NCBI GenBank assembly: GCA_013396755.1
Contig: VWZF01004054.1
Span: 299,726-363,725, forward strand
Direction of reading: 5' to 3'
DNA from: Sclerurus mexicanus
Taxonomy: Eukaryota > Chordata > Aves > Passeriformes > Furnariidae
Length of the DNA stretch: 64,000 nucleotides
The number at the start of each line of letters is the position of its first letter. The stretch's first letter is position 1. The position numbers were made by a program, and so were the translations under genes. A model generated the notes under the pieces. That model ran no database searches and was not told the origin of the DNA. It saw nothing but the letters and a program-made list of their open reading frames with translations. This document shows positions 25,401-34,687 of the stretch, one piece after another.

Positions 25401-25823
25401 ATTATTAGAAATATTCCAATCATATCAGCAAAGAAACCAGGACACTTTGTAAGGCCATGGGCATTCACATCCATCTTTCTTCACCACCCTCAGCTCAAGT
25501 TTCACTCCTGTGTTTGTTCTCTCCTGGCTGACCTGGAACATCTTAAAATTAATAGCACAGGAACAGAAAATAGCAGGAGGACTTGCCTGCAAATTGCTTG
25601 GGTCTTTGTAGTTCTCATCAGATGCTATCTGCAGTTTCTCTTGGATCCATTTCTCAAGCTCATCTGCATCACGCTGGAAAAACTGGAATCGATAGGAATC
25701 TTCAAGTTTTTGGCGCCTCAGAGAAGAGAGTTCCTTGAACCTGTGGTAACGGTCCAACACTTGCTGACGCCTTTCTTGGATATCTTCTGCTGTCTCCAAC
25801 ACTTTTACACCACTTGGATCCAT
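1276..25823 (-). CDS. SPTAN1: SPTAN1, alpha-II spectrin (non-erythroid), 3' end outside window
   Basis: Alpha-II spectrin pairs with beta spectrins to form the actin-linked membrane skeleton. Thirty-five coding exons read from the ATG at 25823 to 1276 and join into 1,586 uninterrupted codons, roughly two thirds of the usual ~2,475 residues. Visible are consecutive ~106-residue triple-helical spectrin repeats with the conserved Trp and 'RF..D' pattern, an SH3 domain (about residues 969-1025), the optional 20-residue exon, the calpain bond Y1176-G1177, caspase motifs DETD (1182-1185) and DSLD (1475-1478), and the calmodulin-binding stretch after 1186. The remaining repeats and the EF hands lie beyond the left edge. 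Near-identity to mammalian spectrin and position next to GLE1 make the identification secure. Splice boundaries were placed by eye on consensus sites and reading frame. Confidence 0.97.
1572..1675 (-). CDS. SPTAN1: SPTAN1 exon 35 (residues 1498-1532)
   Basis: Encodes EEKIAVLQSF to NEVLD plus a split Arg. Acceptor TACCAG, donor AG|GTCAGT. Confidence 0.95.
2147..2293 (-). CDS. SPTAN1: SPTAN1 exon 34 (residues 1449-1497; second caspase site)
   Basis: Encodes LFHRDCEQAE to KAINVQ. GDSLD|SVEAL places the second published caspase cut at D1478. Acceptor CCCCAG, donor CAG|GTGAGG; phase 0. Confidence 0.95.
2416..2613 (-). CDS. SPTAN1: SPTAN1 exon 33 (residues 1383-1448)
   Basis: Encodes EHRTEIDARA to CLELQ. 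Acceptor TTGCAG, donor CAG|GTCTGT; phase 0. Confidence 0.95.
2740..2839 (-). CDS. SPTAN1: SPTAN1 exon 32 (residues 1349-1382)
   Basis: Encodes DLMSWINGIR to LLERHQ. Acceptor TCCCAG, donor CAG|GTATGT. Confidence 0.95.
3005..3186 (-). CDS. SPTAN1: SPTAN1 exon 31 (residues 1289-1349)
   Basis: Encodes VNSLGETAQR to RFLSDF plus a split Arg. Acceptor TGCCAG, donor AG|GTAAAG. Confidence 0.95.
3298..3442 (-). CDS. SPTAN1: SPTAN1 exon 30 (residues 1240-1288)
   Basis: Encodes DADETKEWIE to LAALGDK. Acceptor AATCAG, donor AAG|GTGAGA. Confidence 0.95.
3819..3910 (-). CDS. SPTAN1: SPTAN1 exon 29 (residues 1210-1240)
   Basis: Encodes ELNERWRSLQ to EVQRFH plus two bases of Arg. Acceptor GTCCAG, donor AG|GTGGGG. 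Confidence 0.95.
4241..4288 (-). CDS. SPTAN1: SPTAN1 exon 28: 48-nt microexon, calmodulin-binding segment
   Basis: Encodes SARLMVHTVATFNSIK (residues 1194-1209), a basic amphipathic stretch within the known calmodulin-binding region. Acceptor CACACAG, donor AAG|GTAATT, phase 0 at both ends. Confidence 0.94.
5329..5364 (-). CDS. SPTAN1: SPTAN1 exon 27: 36-nt microexon with caspase site
   Basis: Encodes DETDSKTASPWK (residues 1182-1193). DETD|S is the caspase-3 site at D1185, and the second half begins the calmodulin-binding region. Acceptor AAACAG, donor AAG|GTAGGT, phase 0 at both ends. Confidence 0.94.
5717..5740 (-). CDS. SPTAN1: SPTAN1 exon 26: 24-nt microexon with calpain site
   Basis: Encodes only EVYGMMPR (residues 1174-1181). 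The Tyr1176-Gly1177 bond is the known calpain cut that yields the 150-kDa spectrin breakdown product. Acceptor TTTGCAG, donor AGG|GTAAGT, phase 0 at both ends. Too short for simple ORF searches. Confidence 0.95.
6507..6611 (-). CDS. SPTAN1: SPTAN1 exon 25 (residues 1139-1173)
   Basis: Encodes DLKANESRLK to AVQQQ. Acceptor GTGCAG. The donor CAG|GTCCTC is a weak match beyond the GT. Ends immediately before the calpain microexon; phase 0. Confidence 0.92.
7786..7984 (-). CDS. SPTAN1: SPTAN1 exon 24 (residues 1072-1138)
   Basis: Encodes YHSLLELGEK to FDDFQK. Acceptor TTCCAG, donor AAG|GTATGT. Resumes the spectrin repeat after the SH3 domain. Confidence 0.95.
7985..10104 (-). other. SPTAN1 intron 23
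   Basis: A 2.1-kb intron next to the 60-nt cassette exon. It contains an imperfect tandem duplication of about 32 bp at 8409-8474 (unit beginning CTGAATGTTTAAACA). Otherwise unremarkable. Confidence 0.6.
10105..10164 (-). CDS. SPTAN1: SPTAN1 exon 23: 60-nt cassette exon (residues 1052-1072)
   Basis: Encodes Gln-end, TLITKEVGSVSLRMKQVEE and two bases of Leu. The length is a multiple of three and the entry and exit phases match, so it can be skipped without changing frame. In mammals the equivalent 20-residue segment after the SH3 domain is optional. It sits between introns of 1.27 kb and 2.1 kb. Acceptor GTGCAG, donor CT|GTGAGT. Confidence 0.92.
11437..11585 (-). CDS. SPTAN1: SPTAN1 exon 22 (residues 1003-1052; SH3 second half)
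   Basis: Encodes DWWKVEVNDRQGFVPAAYV and on to EQIDN plus two bases of Gln. The WW pair and the FVPAAYV strand are the classic SH3 ligand groove. Acceptor TCCCAG, donor CCA|GTAAGA. Confidence 0.96.
12020..12154 (-). CDS. SPTAN1: SPTAN1 exon 21 (residues 958-1002; SH3 first half)
   Basis: Encodes QQVAPTDDET, then ELVLALYDYQEKSPREV up to NSTNK. The ALYDY motif marks the start of an SH3 domain that binds proline-rich partners. Acceptor TTTTAG, donor AAG|GTAAGC; phase 0. Confidence 0.96.
12519..12611 (-). CDS. SPTAN1: SPTAN1 exon 20 (residues 927-957)
   Basis: Encodes ALLKKHEALM to QAQSCR. Acceptor TTTCAG, donor AGG|GTAAGG; phase 0. Lies just before the SH3 insertion. Confidence 0.95.
13326..13543 (-). 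CDS. SPTAN1: SPTAN1 exon 19 (residues 854-926)
   Basis: Encodes HFAAEDVKIK to DEDSAE. Acceptor ACCCAG, donor GAG|GTATTG. Confidence 0.95.
14255..14377 (-). CDS. SPTAN1: SPTAN1 exon 18 (residues 813-854)
   Basis: Encodes KDLIGVQNLL to NAMVEE plus one base of Gly. Acceptor TTTCAG, donor GAGG|GTATGT. Confidence 0.95.
14675..14918 (-). CDS. SPTAN1: SPTAN1 exon 17 (residues 732-813)
   Basis: Encodes DRIDGITIQA to AASTNR plus one base of Gly. Acceptor CTTCAG, donor AGAG|GTACCT. The longest SPTAN1 coding exon in the window (244 nt). Confidence 0.95.
15663..15844 (-). CDS. SPTAN1: SPTAN1 exon 16 (residues 671-731)
   Basis: Encodes the remaining two bases of Gly, then IKLREAN to DVAAHQ. Acceptor TGGCAG, donor CAG|GTAAAT. 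Confidence 0.95.
15953..16157 (-). CDS. SPTAN1: SPTAN1 exon 15 (residues 603-671)
   Basis: Encodes DPSNLQGKVQ to EATELK plus one base of Gly. Acceptor CTGTAG, donor AAAG|GTACCA. Confidence 0.95.
16494..16649 (-). CDS. SPTAN1: SPTAN1 exon 14 (residues 551-602)
   Basis: Encodes LLSRRNALHE to TDEAYK. Acceptor CTGCAG, donor AAG|GTAAAC; phase 0. Confidence 0.95.
16825..16902 (-). CDS. SPTAN1: SPTAN1 exon 13 (residues 525-550)
   Basis: Encodes ALDEFATKLI to ATRRDA. Acceptor CTTTAG, donor GCT|GTAAGT; 26 codons, phase 0. Confidence 0.94.
17354..17464 (-). CDS. SPTAN1: SPTAN1 exon 12 (residues 488-524)
   Basis: Encodes AFLLNEDLGD to AQEEKIT. Acceptor TTTCAG, donor ACA|GTAAGG; phase 0. It contains a DSLDS sequence paralogous to the caspase site in exon 34. 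Confidence 0.95.
17855..17992 (-). CDS. SPTAN1: SPTAN1 exon 11 (residues 442-487)
   Basis: Encodes LTILSDERTA to NWMSKQE. Acceptor CATTAG, donor GAA|GTGAGT; phase 0. Confidence 0.95.
18201..18302 (-). CDS. SPTAN1: SPTAN1 exon 10 (residues 408-441)
   Basis: Encodes GEIDAHEDSF to DEVKEK. Acceptor CCTAG, donor AAG|GTAAGT; phase 0. Confidence 0.95.
18844..18979 (-). CDS. SPTAN1: SPTAN1 exon 9 (residues 362-407)
   Basis: Encodes LQRFLADFRD to RHQEHK. Acceptor CCAAAG, donor AAG|GTGGGG. Confidence 0.95.
20162..20316 (-). CDS. SPTAN1: SPTAN1 exon 8 (residues 311-362)
   Basis: Encodes VKALCAEADR to RLNDSY plus a split Arg. Acceptor CTGTAG, donor AG|GTGGGT. Confidence 0.95.
20399..20543 (-). CDS. 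SPTAN1: SPTAN1 exon 7 (residues 262-310)
   Basis: Encodes DVDETISWIK to LAALEDK. Acceptor TTGAAG, donor AAG|GTAACC. Carries the conserved repeat tryptophan. Confidence 0.95.
21246..21379 (-). CDS. SPTAN1: SPTAN1 exon 6 (residues 218-262)
   Basis: Encodes EQHPEEELIK to AEVQRFN plus two bases of Arg. Acceptor TGCCAG, donor AG|GTATGG. Confidence 0.95.
21885..22031 (-). CDS. SPTAN1: SPTAN1 exon 5 (residues 169-217)
   Basis: Encodes EAIVTSEELG to FAGKLIQ. Acceptor GCTAG, donor CAG|GTAAAA. 49 codons, phase 0. Confidence 0.95.
22991..23131 (-). CDS. SPTAN1: SPTAN1 exon 4 (residues 122-168)
   Basis: Encodes TRLQELHRLW to DWINDK. Acceptor TTTTAG, donor AAG|GTATAG. 47 codons, as in mammals, and phase 0 at both ends. 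Confidence 0.95.
24968..25093 (-). CDS. SPTAN1: SPTAN1 exon 3 (residues 80-121)
   Basis: Starts GKLQKHQAFE after TTGCAG and ends ASETIR before GTGAGT. Phase 0 at both ends; part of the first full spectrin repeat. Confidence 0.95.
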
Positions 25824-25826
25824 TTT
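25587..25826 (-). CDS. SPTAN1: SPTAN1 exon 2 (start codon; residues 1-79)
   Basis: First coding exon. It opens with MDPSGVKVLE and covers the N-terminal partial repeat used in head-to-head association with beta spectrin. The acceptor TTTCAG lies three bases before the ATG at 25823. The donor is CAG|GCAAGT, so the intron begins with GC rather than GT. Confidence 0.95.
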
Positions 25827-28800
25827 CTGAAAGGCAGAAAAAAGTAGAAGTCAATTTTATGTTTGTCTTAAACAACATTGGCAGGGCAGGAAATGATCCA
25901 TGCAAGAAAAGCTGCTTTTTAAGTTACTTGTGGTTCACTTACAGTCTTGCTCTGTGTGTGCAGGCATGTGTATAAAATATAAATATTATACATATAAATA
26001 ATAAATAAAAACACACTTCTGGCAAAATACAAAGACATTTTGGACAAATATGGCTGCAGTCATACAAAGTCATCTCAAACATGCAAGTGTCTGATACAAG
26101 TGTTCAAAATGTGGGTTTGTGCACACTTATGTGTAGGTATAAACATACAATATTTGTTGTACAACACAGAAAATCTGGAAACACTACTTAAAATACTCAT
26201 TAAAAGATAAAGACAGACTGTTACTGTTCTGTGAACATCATCTAACTGGCCCACATGTATCTATACATATTTTACATACACATATCTCTGATGCATCTCC
26301 TCTTTGCTCTCTCAACCAAAACAAGTTACAAACGCACCCTGCCACTCTCCACACAACCTTCCAAAAGCCAGTAAGAGGCTCCATAGCTCTGACTTTAGAC
26401 AGGTCGAGGCATTTTGTTTAACTACTCATCTCCCTCTGAAAACCCTTCTACATTGCTTTATATACCAAAACCTAATATTGTTACCACACACAGCAAAGAC
26501 CTGATTACTGCTCTACTTTAGCTCCTTCCTATTAAAATTAGGATAACCTTTCATCTTCAGTTTCTAAATTTTCAAAAAGCAATTTGATTTTCCATCAGAG
26601 ATCTGGGCAATAGAACTGTAACATAAATTTTAAAAGCAGAACTATTCTTGTCATTGAAATTTGGATACTTACCCACTTATTTGACAACTAACTCTGCAAA
26701 TCAAGAGGTTGCTGCAACAAACACTCTGTGCTTGAACAATTTTGCAATTAATGTCTTGTGTAACTTACTTAACGCTTTTCTCATCAATTCTGCACCCAAT
26801 GAGCTAAAGGTACTTCTCAATCCTATCAGAGACAGGGAAGAAACCCAGACTGGAACTGCAGACATGGGCAAACTGTTAAAACACATCTTTAAATATTAAA
26901 TTGCTATTCAGCCATTAATCAGTGCATGCTTTAATTAGACACACGTCTTGTATGGAAAACTCCACAGGCTGGAAAGTGACCCACCCGGCCACATTTCCCG
27001 TTTGGGTTCCAAGCACTTGTAAAGGGAACAACTGATAGAAAGGAACACATGGGGGCGAATCCACACATTCCTGAGCTCCCTTCCAAGGTCCCCACCCTTG
27101 GAAGACAGGGACAGCCGTGTCTGCAGCCATTCTGCTCCCTGGGACTCTGAGCCCCAACTGCATTGCGGCACTTTGGGGAGGGAAGAAAAGAAAGTTCAGC
27201 TTGGCTTTTTCTTCCCCTCATTACTGTCAAAGGAGGGCAAGGAAAAAAAACACCCCAGTCTCTGTAGACTGTTACATAAATGAGGTCCAGGTTTCCCCTG
27301 GCAGCGGTACCAAAATCTCCACTTGATTAGTGTATCTGAGTATTAAAAGCTCAAATCCCTGAACACAACTTGAGCTCAAGCACAGATCTGGTTCCCTGAG
27401 AAAGCAGCTGTTTTTTCCAGCGCTCTATCAACAACCTTTTTCCTCCAGGAAAGGAAGTTATTGCTAAAAACTTCCCTTCCTGCCCTGTCATGCTGTGTTT
27501 GAATCCCAACAACACTCGTTTTAAACTGCATTGTGCTCAGGAATAGCACAGTGGCAGTTGGTCCAATTTACTGCACGGCTGGAACCCATCTCTGCTGATC
27601 CTGGTTTCGGGCAGTCCCGGGAGAAAATTAAATCCTACTTAGTCTCCGACTGCTCAGTCATTCCCTGTGCAACACAACTCAACCTGTATTCCAGTATTAG
27701 AAGGAGCCTCCACAGACAAAGCGATTTGAAATCACTGTAAATTATTAATTTAGGCAACTATTTGAATTATTTAAATGACCATTCCAAACAATCCCATGTT
27801 TTTAAAAACCAAATAGAAGACCTGTAATTCAGCCTGGGAGCTGGTTTTCCTCTCCCCACACAAGCCAGGCAATCTGGCTCCTCTTTTTGCTGGAATTGGT
27901 TAAAAGAAAGGCTCCTTTTGTAGCTACAGTAAGTCGAGCGAGTCAATTGTAAAAGAAGTGCTTTGGTGCAGCAATAATGGACTGTTCTTCCTGCAGCACC
28001 AGCGACGTCAGCAGTGTGTGTGCTGCCAGAGCCAGCAGCGGTCACCAGGGGCTGGGAACTCCAAAGGCAGGGATGCTGCAGAACGGTGCAGCCTCCAACT
28101 GCAGCACCCCTGGAACACCGACCGCCCCTCCGAGATGCTTCCTTGGCTCAGCCACATCGTGTGGAGGCAGCCAGGATACACCTCTGCACCCCTTGCAGGA
28201 GTCCCAGCACGGAGAAGCTGTGCTTTATGTTTTTAACGTGACAAACCCGGGGATGTGACAGTGCCCAGGCTGACCCCAGATAACCAGCGGCATTCCGGCC
28301 CCTCCCAGTGCCGCCTGTGCTGCATGATAAGGTTGAGCACAGAGAACCTTCCAGAAGAACCTCGGCCTTCTCGACAGCCCCAAGGAGAGGATCTGAACTC
28401 AACATCCTCATGGCATTTGCATTTCTCCTTTCATACTCTAAGACTGACTTTAACTAAAAAAAATTAGAAATGCTTCTTCCCACTGTACCCTTGTTGTGAG
28501 TTTTTTTTTTAAAAAAAAAGCCAACAAAAAGAAAGAAATTAAGAAAAAAAATAAAGAAACAGACTAATTACTCTCACCCTTCCCTCTAAAATGATTTGGC
28601 TTCCCCAGTGAACACAGTAAAGCTTGCAGGGGAACACACAGGAGCAGGTATTTACAGCCACTGCAGTGCAAATGCTGATGTCAGCAACACCATTCAAGTT
28701 CGGGAACAGACACGGAGGTGGGTTCAACAGGAATTACAGCAGTGCCACCGGGGCGGACACACAGCAGAGCTGTCAGCATTTCCCTTACCAAAACATGTTT

Positions 28801-31800
28801 TCAGGGATTTAAAAGCACAAATGTCAAGTACATTCAGCGCTGTGCAGAAGATTTTAGTGTAGTTTTAAAAGTAATGACATGAAGCTGAAAAACTTACACT
28901 CGTTTGCCTGGAAAACAGTCAGGTATCAGTATCTAAAGGTCACTGTCTTCAGGAGTAGTAAAATAAATGCTTTCCCTTAAGACAGTCCTGATGTTACAAA
29001 TATTCAGCCTGTGTGAGCTCAGTACTAGCCTGGAACAGGAGTATTTTCCCTATCAAAACACTCCCTGCTTCCCAAGGACAAATACATGAGCAGCTCAATG
29101 CACTTTTTAATGTTCATTGATATCACACCCCCTCAATCTCATCTGAAGAAGATTTAACTAATAACGGCTACTCTCCTCCTGGAGATCGAGAACAGATCGC
29201 TGATCTTTCTTCAAGCAAAAAATGGATATGAAAATAACATTCAAAAGGACAGAGGAAACAAAAATAACACGTATTTTTCCCAGCTTTCATTTCTCCCCTT
29301 CCCAGCTCCCTTGAAACGCCAGGGAAGAAGCCACTACATGGGTCTTGAACACAAACACAACCACCTGGTTTAGGGTAAGCCCACAGGTACCTTGTCCTGC
29401 AGGTAAATCAAAGAGAATCCTGCTGAAAACATGCTCAGCTCCTGCAAAGGGAGCTTTGAACTGTACAGCCTTTACAAGGAATTAAAGGATGACACATCCT
29501 ATACCATATCCTAGAGCCTTAAAACACTACTGAGACCAAATTAATGCCCCGCTTTTTGTGGTTGTTGAATTTAAATTTACAAAATAAAGAAGCTTTATGT
29601 GCAGCAGAACCCTGTGTCCAAATACTCTGATAAGGAAGGTCACTAACAGCCCCAAACCTCCACAAATTCCAAGCCAGAAAAATAAGTCAAGTGCTGCAGT
29701 ACAAAGAAAATAAAATCAAGGTGTGCCAAAGTTGCTGCCTAATGCTGTAGATTCCTCCAGACTCACCACGACACGGGTAAAATCTGAACACGCCCCAAAA
29801 TTTAGGTGTTGCGGGGACACAAGAAACTGTGGCATTAAAAGAAACAAGAAATGTAAATCGTTTCAAGCAAAGCCCGTGATTTGGGCTGATCAGAGGGTTT
29901 CAGCACAGCCTCAACTGTGCACTTTTGAAATATGAAGACAATTAAAGACCTCCTCATTTTTGGGCATTTAATCTTAAAATCTTTATTCCACTATTCAAAT
30001 AAGAGCAACTGAATTGCCCATCTGAATTTGGTGTCTTTATGTACAAGGGGGAGGTTTTTTTGGCTTTGTTTTAATATCACTACAGACCTTTGATAAAACT
30101 ATGCAGGGCTGGCAAGGACTGCACTGTGCTGAGACTCCTGAGAAAGCAAATTACTTTGACTGCATTGCAGAAGTGCAGAGTTTACAGGTAATACAAGATT
30201 ATATAATTAACCCCAGCATTTTCCACCCCCATTTGTTACCTTTTCATTGTCATTTGAATTGCAGTATAAACATTCACATCACTACCATTCCCAAATAAAA
30301 TGCATTGCTGGTGTTCCCCAGCTGAAGCGTGGTCCATACATCCTATTTATTTTACCAGCACTGAAAACAAAACATCCCAGTGTATAAACAGTTACAGCAC
30401 AACAATTCAAGGATTATAAATTTGTGCAAGTGGATGAACAGGAACCAAAGCCAACCCCGAATGCACGATGTTCTGCACTGTAAATCCCATCATGGTTGAT
30501 TTGCAGATGCTATAAAGAAAAAGATCCTGCTCAAGTACCTTTTAAAACAAAAATCTATGAGAAAATTAATCCACGTCAGGACCCGATCGTAGTGAGCTGT
30601 AACACCTCTGAAATGTTCACACATCATGCACCACAGACAGAAATTAGGCAGCTCAAAGTATTAAAGGAAAGGCAGATCAGACTCACACTAAGTGCAATTA
30701 AAGCACCTGCTGTACAGAACAAACTCTCAAACCAGTGTTTTGTCACAAACAGGTCACTGCAATAAAGGCAGGCAAGTGTGGAGGGCACTTCATGCATGAT
30801 GTAAAATACCTGGACTTTGACTTTACGAAAGGATGACAACATGATGGAGGTATGTAGAGTCTAAAAGGGAGGGGGAAATCAAGATAACATTCAGCTAATG
30901 ACCAGCACAAGGATATGGCTGAATTGGTTTTCCCAGATGCATCTTCTGTCAAAGGAGCTGTTTATTACTTTCCTTTTGCTTCCTTTTCACATAAAACAAT
31001 TTGGTGTTAATGGCACCCAAGCTATTGAGAGGGACAGACCTCCCCACACAGAAAAAGGTTACAATATGAACAGGAAAACTTCATTAATTTGGTATGGACA
31101 ACCTTTCCAATTAATTAAAACAAAAAACAACTGCAATCTGAAGGTCAAAACAGAAAGTAAAGCAAGTTACCTGGATGTGGCAAATGATGGTTCTTGCTAC
31201 AGCGTAATCAAGAGTGAGGGCTTAATTTAAAGACAAAAATTCAATCAGCAGGTTTGGAATACAGGTATCCACAAAGGTGTTTACTTTCAATTACCACAAT
31301 AAAAAAAAATGGACAAGTGGCAGTTTCGAGAAAAGGTATTTTCTGAGATGCAGCTGTTCAGTGCATCCAACCCACTGAATTTTCAGCTGAAAATTCCTTG
31401 CCTCCTCTAACCCCACATTATCCCCACGAACACACTGCAATCCCCCCCTGGAAAACTGCAGCTGTGTGTGTGCTGGAGCTGTGCACGTCTCCTGTGGCAT
31501 TTGCACAGCTTCCCCTGGCTCTATCTGCAGCAGGGAGCCAGCAGCTTCCCACTGCTTCTGATCCATGGGCAGCGCTGGGAGCACAGCCCAGGCTCCAGCC
31601 ATGGCATCTGCAGTCTGCTCCACCCCATTTTCCTGCTGCCCACACTCACCCCAGGGACAAACGGGAAAAACAAACCCCCACGCTACACTAACATGCAGCA
31701 AAGGGAGGAATTCCTATTATTTCCTCCTCCAATACAGGGGCAGTGATTAGTTGCTCCCAAAAAGCAAGGTATTTATGAATACAACAATTAAAATCACATA

Positions 31801-33394
31801 AATAGGTTTAAAAAAAAAAGGCACCAGAGATACCAAGTTATTTGCATTAAATTACTCAGGTGAATTATAAATGTCATAGTTGAGAAATAGCAATTCCTCA
31901 CCAAGAGGCACCACCCTCCCTTAAGAGATTTAAGGCTTCTCCCACCTCACTGCTGTGCAGGAGAAAAATGTATCAAAAATGTTTAAAAGGTAGAAAAAAC
32001 AGCCTTTTAATTTCACCATTTCTGTTATTATTGCTGCCCTTTTTATTAAAACATCAACGAGAAACATGTTTGCTAACTTCATCAACTACAGGTCTCATAA
32101 CATGTAAATCTGATTTTTAAAATAAAATTTCTATTTCAGTCCGACCAATACGGGTGTTGCAGCTTCTTTTTCCACAAGACTGGAAATAAATGACTTCTTG
32201 TGAACAGTGTAACCTGTTATCTTTGTTCAAGTATTTTCCACAGCTTAACAATTCCATTATTACAGCTACAGACCCTGCACACAATGCAGCAGAAAACATC
32301 CCTTTTTCAACCTTTTGTTCCTTATTTCTCTGCACAATCTATAAATAAGGACAAATGAAGATTTCATGGAAGAGCTCACTGCTAGCTGCATTTAAATGCA
32401 TAAAAATCCCACAGTGGGATTTCATATTTGTTTTGAACAAATCTGAATCCCTGACCAAGGCCTTTCAGTGAACACAGCCATTGGAATCTTCTGGCACTTT
32501 GCTGAAAACGAAATGCCAGAAGAAAATGGATTATGTGTTTTCCAGAAAGATACAGAACCATTTCAGGCTGAGCTGGCTTGTTTTGGGTTAGTTTCTCATT
32601 TTTTTCCCCCCCTCATTTGCCATCTCCAGACAACTGTGCTTCAAAACCTATTTAAATATGTATGAAAGACTGCTCTAGAGTCACGTACATTTTCCAAGGA
32701 GCACACGAAGCTGGTTTATGATAAAACAGCTACAAAAAATCCTGAACAGCCAATATGAAAAAGCACACAGCCACAATTGCCTGCTCCCCCTTCAACACCA
32801 GGGCAAACGACTGCCCTATTGGCACATATTTATGACCCAGCAACGCAGATTTGTACCATTATAAGCATGCAAGGCGTGTGCGGGCAGCGAATTGAGAAAG
32901 AATCGACTCGGATTCATTTTAAATTATACAAAAATAAAATTAACGAGGGCAGTGGACTCGGATTCATTTTAAATTATACAAAAATAAAATTAACGAGCCC
33001 GGTTCTTCCACGGCGGCGCCCGCAGACCGTGCCCTGTGCCAGGCAGGGGCACGGGGGGCTCCCCCCGGTGACACCCCCGGCCCCTCCGCCGCTCCTTCCT
33101 CCCCTCGCCCACCCCTGACCTTGGGCCGGGCCGGGCGAGGGTTCCGGCGGGGGCCGCATCCCGGGGGCGCATTTTCCGCCCTGCCCGGGGCGCGGAGTGG
33201 CACTGCGGCCCTCCCTGAGGGGAGGCTCCCTGGGCCGGGACGGCTCCGTGCCCGCAGCCCCCCGGCCCTGCCCTGCGAGGAAGCGCCGCCCGGGCGGCAA
33301 CCGCGGCCGAGAGCGGCCCCAGCCCGCCCCGCGGCGCCCCCACACGTGTGCCCGGCGGTGGCGGCGGGTCCCCCCGCCCGCCCCGATCCCTCAC
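25827..33394 (-). other. SPTAN1 intron 1
   Basis: About 7.6 kb between the GC-rich first exon and the start-codon exon. All open frames are short and lack recognisable similarity. A moderately GC-rich patch lies at about 27.95-28.40 kb and an A/T homopolymer pair near 28501-28520. No RNA gene or full transposon recognised. Long first introns often hold enhancers, but nothing here proves one. Confidence 0.6.
32905..32997. repeat. 43-bp direct repeat, two copies (copy A block)
   Basis: The unit beginning GACTCGGATTCATTTTAAAT occurs at 32905-32947 and 32955-32997, with a 7-bp spacer. It lies at the AT-rich edge of the CpG island and recurs at 34120-34212 in the duplicated block. Confidence 0.9.
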
Positions 33395-33445
33395 CGGGTC
33401 GGTGGGTGCGCACGGACGTCCCGCCGGCTCCGCGCCCTCCGCCAC
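33395..33445 (-). other. SPTAN1: SPTAN1 non-coding exon 1 (copy A, assembly-duplicated)
   Basis: Inferred 5'UTR exon. The minus strand has a TATA box about 30 bp upstream of the estimated start and a CCG|GTGAGG donor ending at 33395. Exon 2 opens with an acceptor three bases before the ATG, so an upstream untranslated exon is required. The start is an estimate. An identical copy lies 1,215 bp to the right, and probably only one is real. Confidence 0.4.
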
Positions 33446-33472
33446 GGACCGCGCGCGCCGCCCGCGCACGCC

Positions 33473-33502
33473 CTTTTATAGCGCGGCCCGGAGGTGACGT
33501 CA
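33473..33502 (-). promoter_or_regulatory. SPTAN1 core promoter: CRE plus TATA box (copy A)
   Basis: On the minus strand a perfect palindromic CRE (TGACGTCA, 33495-33502) is followed 14 bp downstream by TATAAAAG (33473-33480), inside a very GC-rich island. Position and orientation fit transcription into SPTAN1. A cAMP/CREB response is an inference from the motif. Confidence 0.6.
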
Positions 33503-34609
33503 GCGCCGCAGAGCGGCCCTGCCCGGCCGGCGGAAAGAGCCGAAGGGGTTCGGGGGCGCTCGGGGGGCCACGCCCAGCCGGGGAGGGGCGGAGGGAGCCG
33601 AGCGGCGACGGAAACACCCGAGCGGGTCCGGAAAGAGCCGAGCGGCGGGGCAGCGTGCGGAGCGGGTCCGTGCCCCTCGGTGCCCTGCGGGGACCGGCCT
33701 CGGGCACCGAGAAAATGCACAATTACACCGGGAATCGGTTAAAATGTCCGCGCAGGGGCGCGGCAGGGGGGTCTCTGCGCACCGCTCCGCCGCCACGGTC
33801 AGTTTGGGGCTCAGATTCAAGGTTATGCAGCTCAGTGGTGGAGATGCGCAACCTGTGCAGCAGCGGGCCAGACTCGAAAAGCATCCCCTTCGTTCTGCAT
33901 TACATCTACTTCGTTCTACATTCTACATACAAATACTACATTATTTGTATGTAACTTGTTAGTTTTATACATATATAAAACAGATATATCAATCTATATA
34001 CAGATACACAGCTNAGGGCAAACGACTGCCCTATTGGCACATATTTATGACCCAGCAACGCAGATTTGTACCATTATAAGCATGCAAGGCGTGTGCGGGC
34101 AGCGAATTGAGAAAGAATCGACTCGGATTCATTTTAAATTATACAAAAATAAAATTAACGAGGGCAGTGGACTCGGATTCATTTTAAATTATACAAAAAT
34201 AAAATTAACGAGCCCGGTTCTTCCACGGCGGCGCCCGCAGACCGTGCCCTGTGCCAGGCAGGGGCACGGGGGGCTCCCCCCGGTGACACCCCCGGCCCCT
34301 CCGCCGCTCCTTCCTCCCCTCGCCCACCCCTGACCTTGGGCCGGGCCGGGCGAGGGTTCCGGCGGGGGCCGCATCCCGGGGGCGCATTTTCCGCCCTGCC
34401 CGGGGCGCGGAGTGGCACTGCGGCCCTCCCTGAGGGGAGGCTCCCTGGGCCGGGACGGCTCCGTGCCCGCAGCCCCCCGGCCCTGCCCTGCGAGGAAGCG
34501 CCGCCCGGGCGGCAACCGCGGCCGAGAGCGGCCCCAGCCCGCCCCGCGGCGCCCCCACACGTGTGCCCGGCGGTGGCGGCGGGTCCCCCCGCCCGCCCCG
34601 ATCCCTCAC

Positions 34610-34660
34610 CGGGTCGGTGGGTGCGCACGGACGTCCCGCCGGCTCCGCGCCCTCCGCCAC
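34610..34660 (-). other. SPTAN1: SPTAN1 non-coding exon 1 (copy B, assembly-duplicated)
   Basis: Second copy of the inferred 5'UTR exon, with the same TATA box and the same GTGAGG donor after 34610. It sits inside the duplicated 1,214-bp block and cannot be told apart from copy A by sequence. Confidence 0.4.
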
Positions 34661-34687
34661 GGACCGCGCGCGCCGCCCGCGCACGCC

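Noticed and set aside
33121..33954. Long plus-strand open frame (277 codons) and several minus-strand frames over the SPTAN1 island
   Set aside because: Stop-poor GC-rich promoter sequence, Pro/Arg/Gly/Ala composition, no family similarity, and repeated verbatim in the duplicated block.
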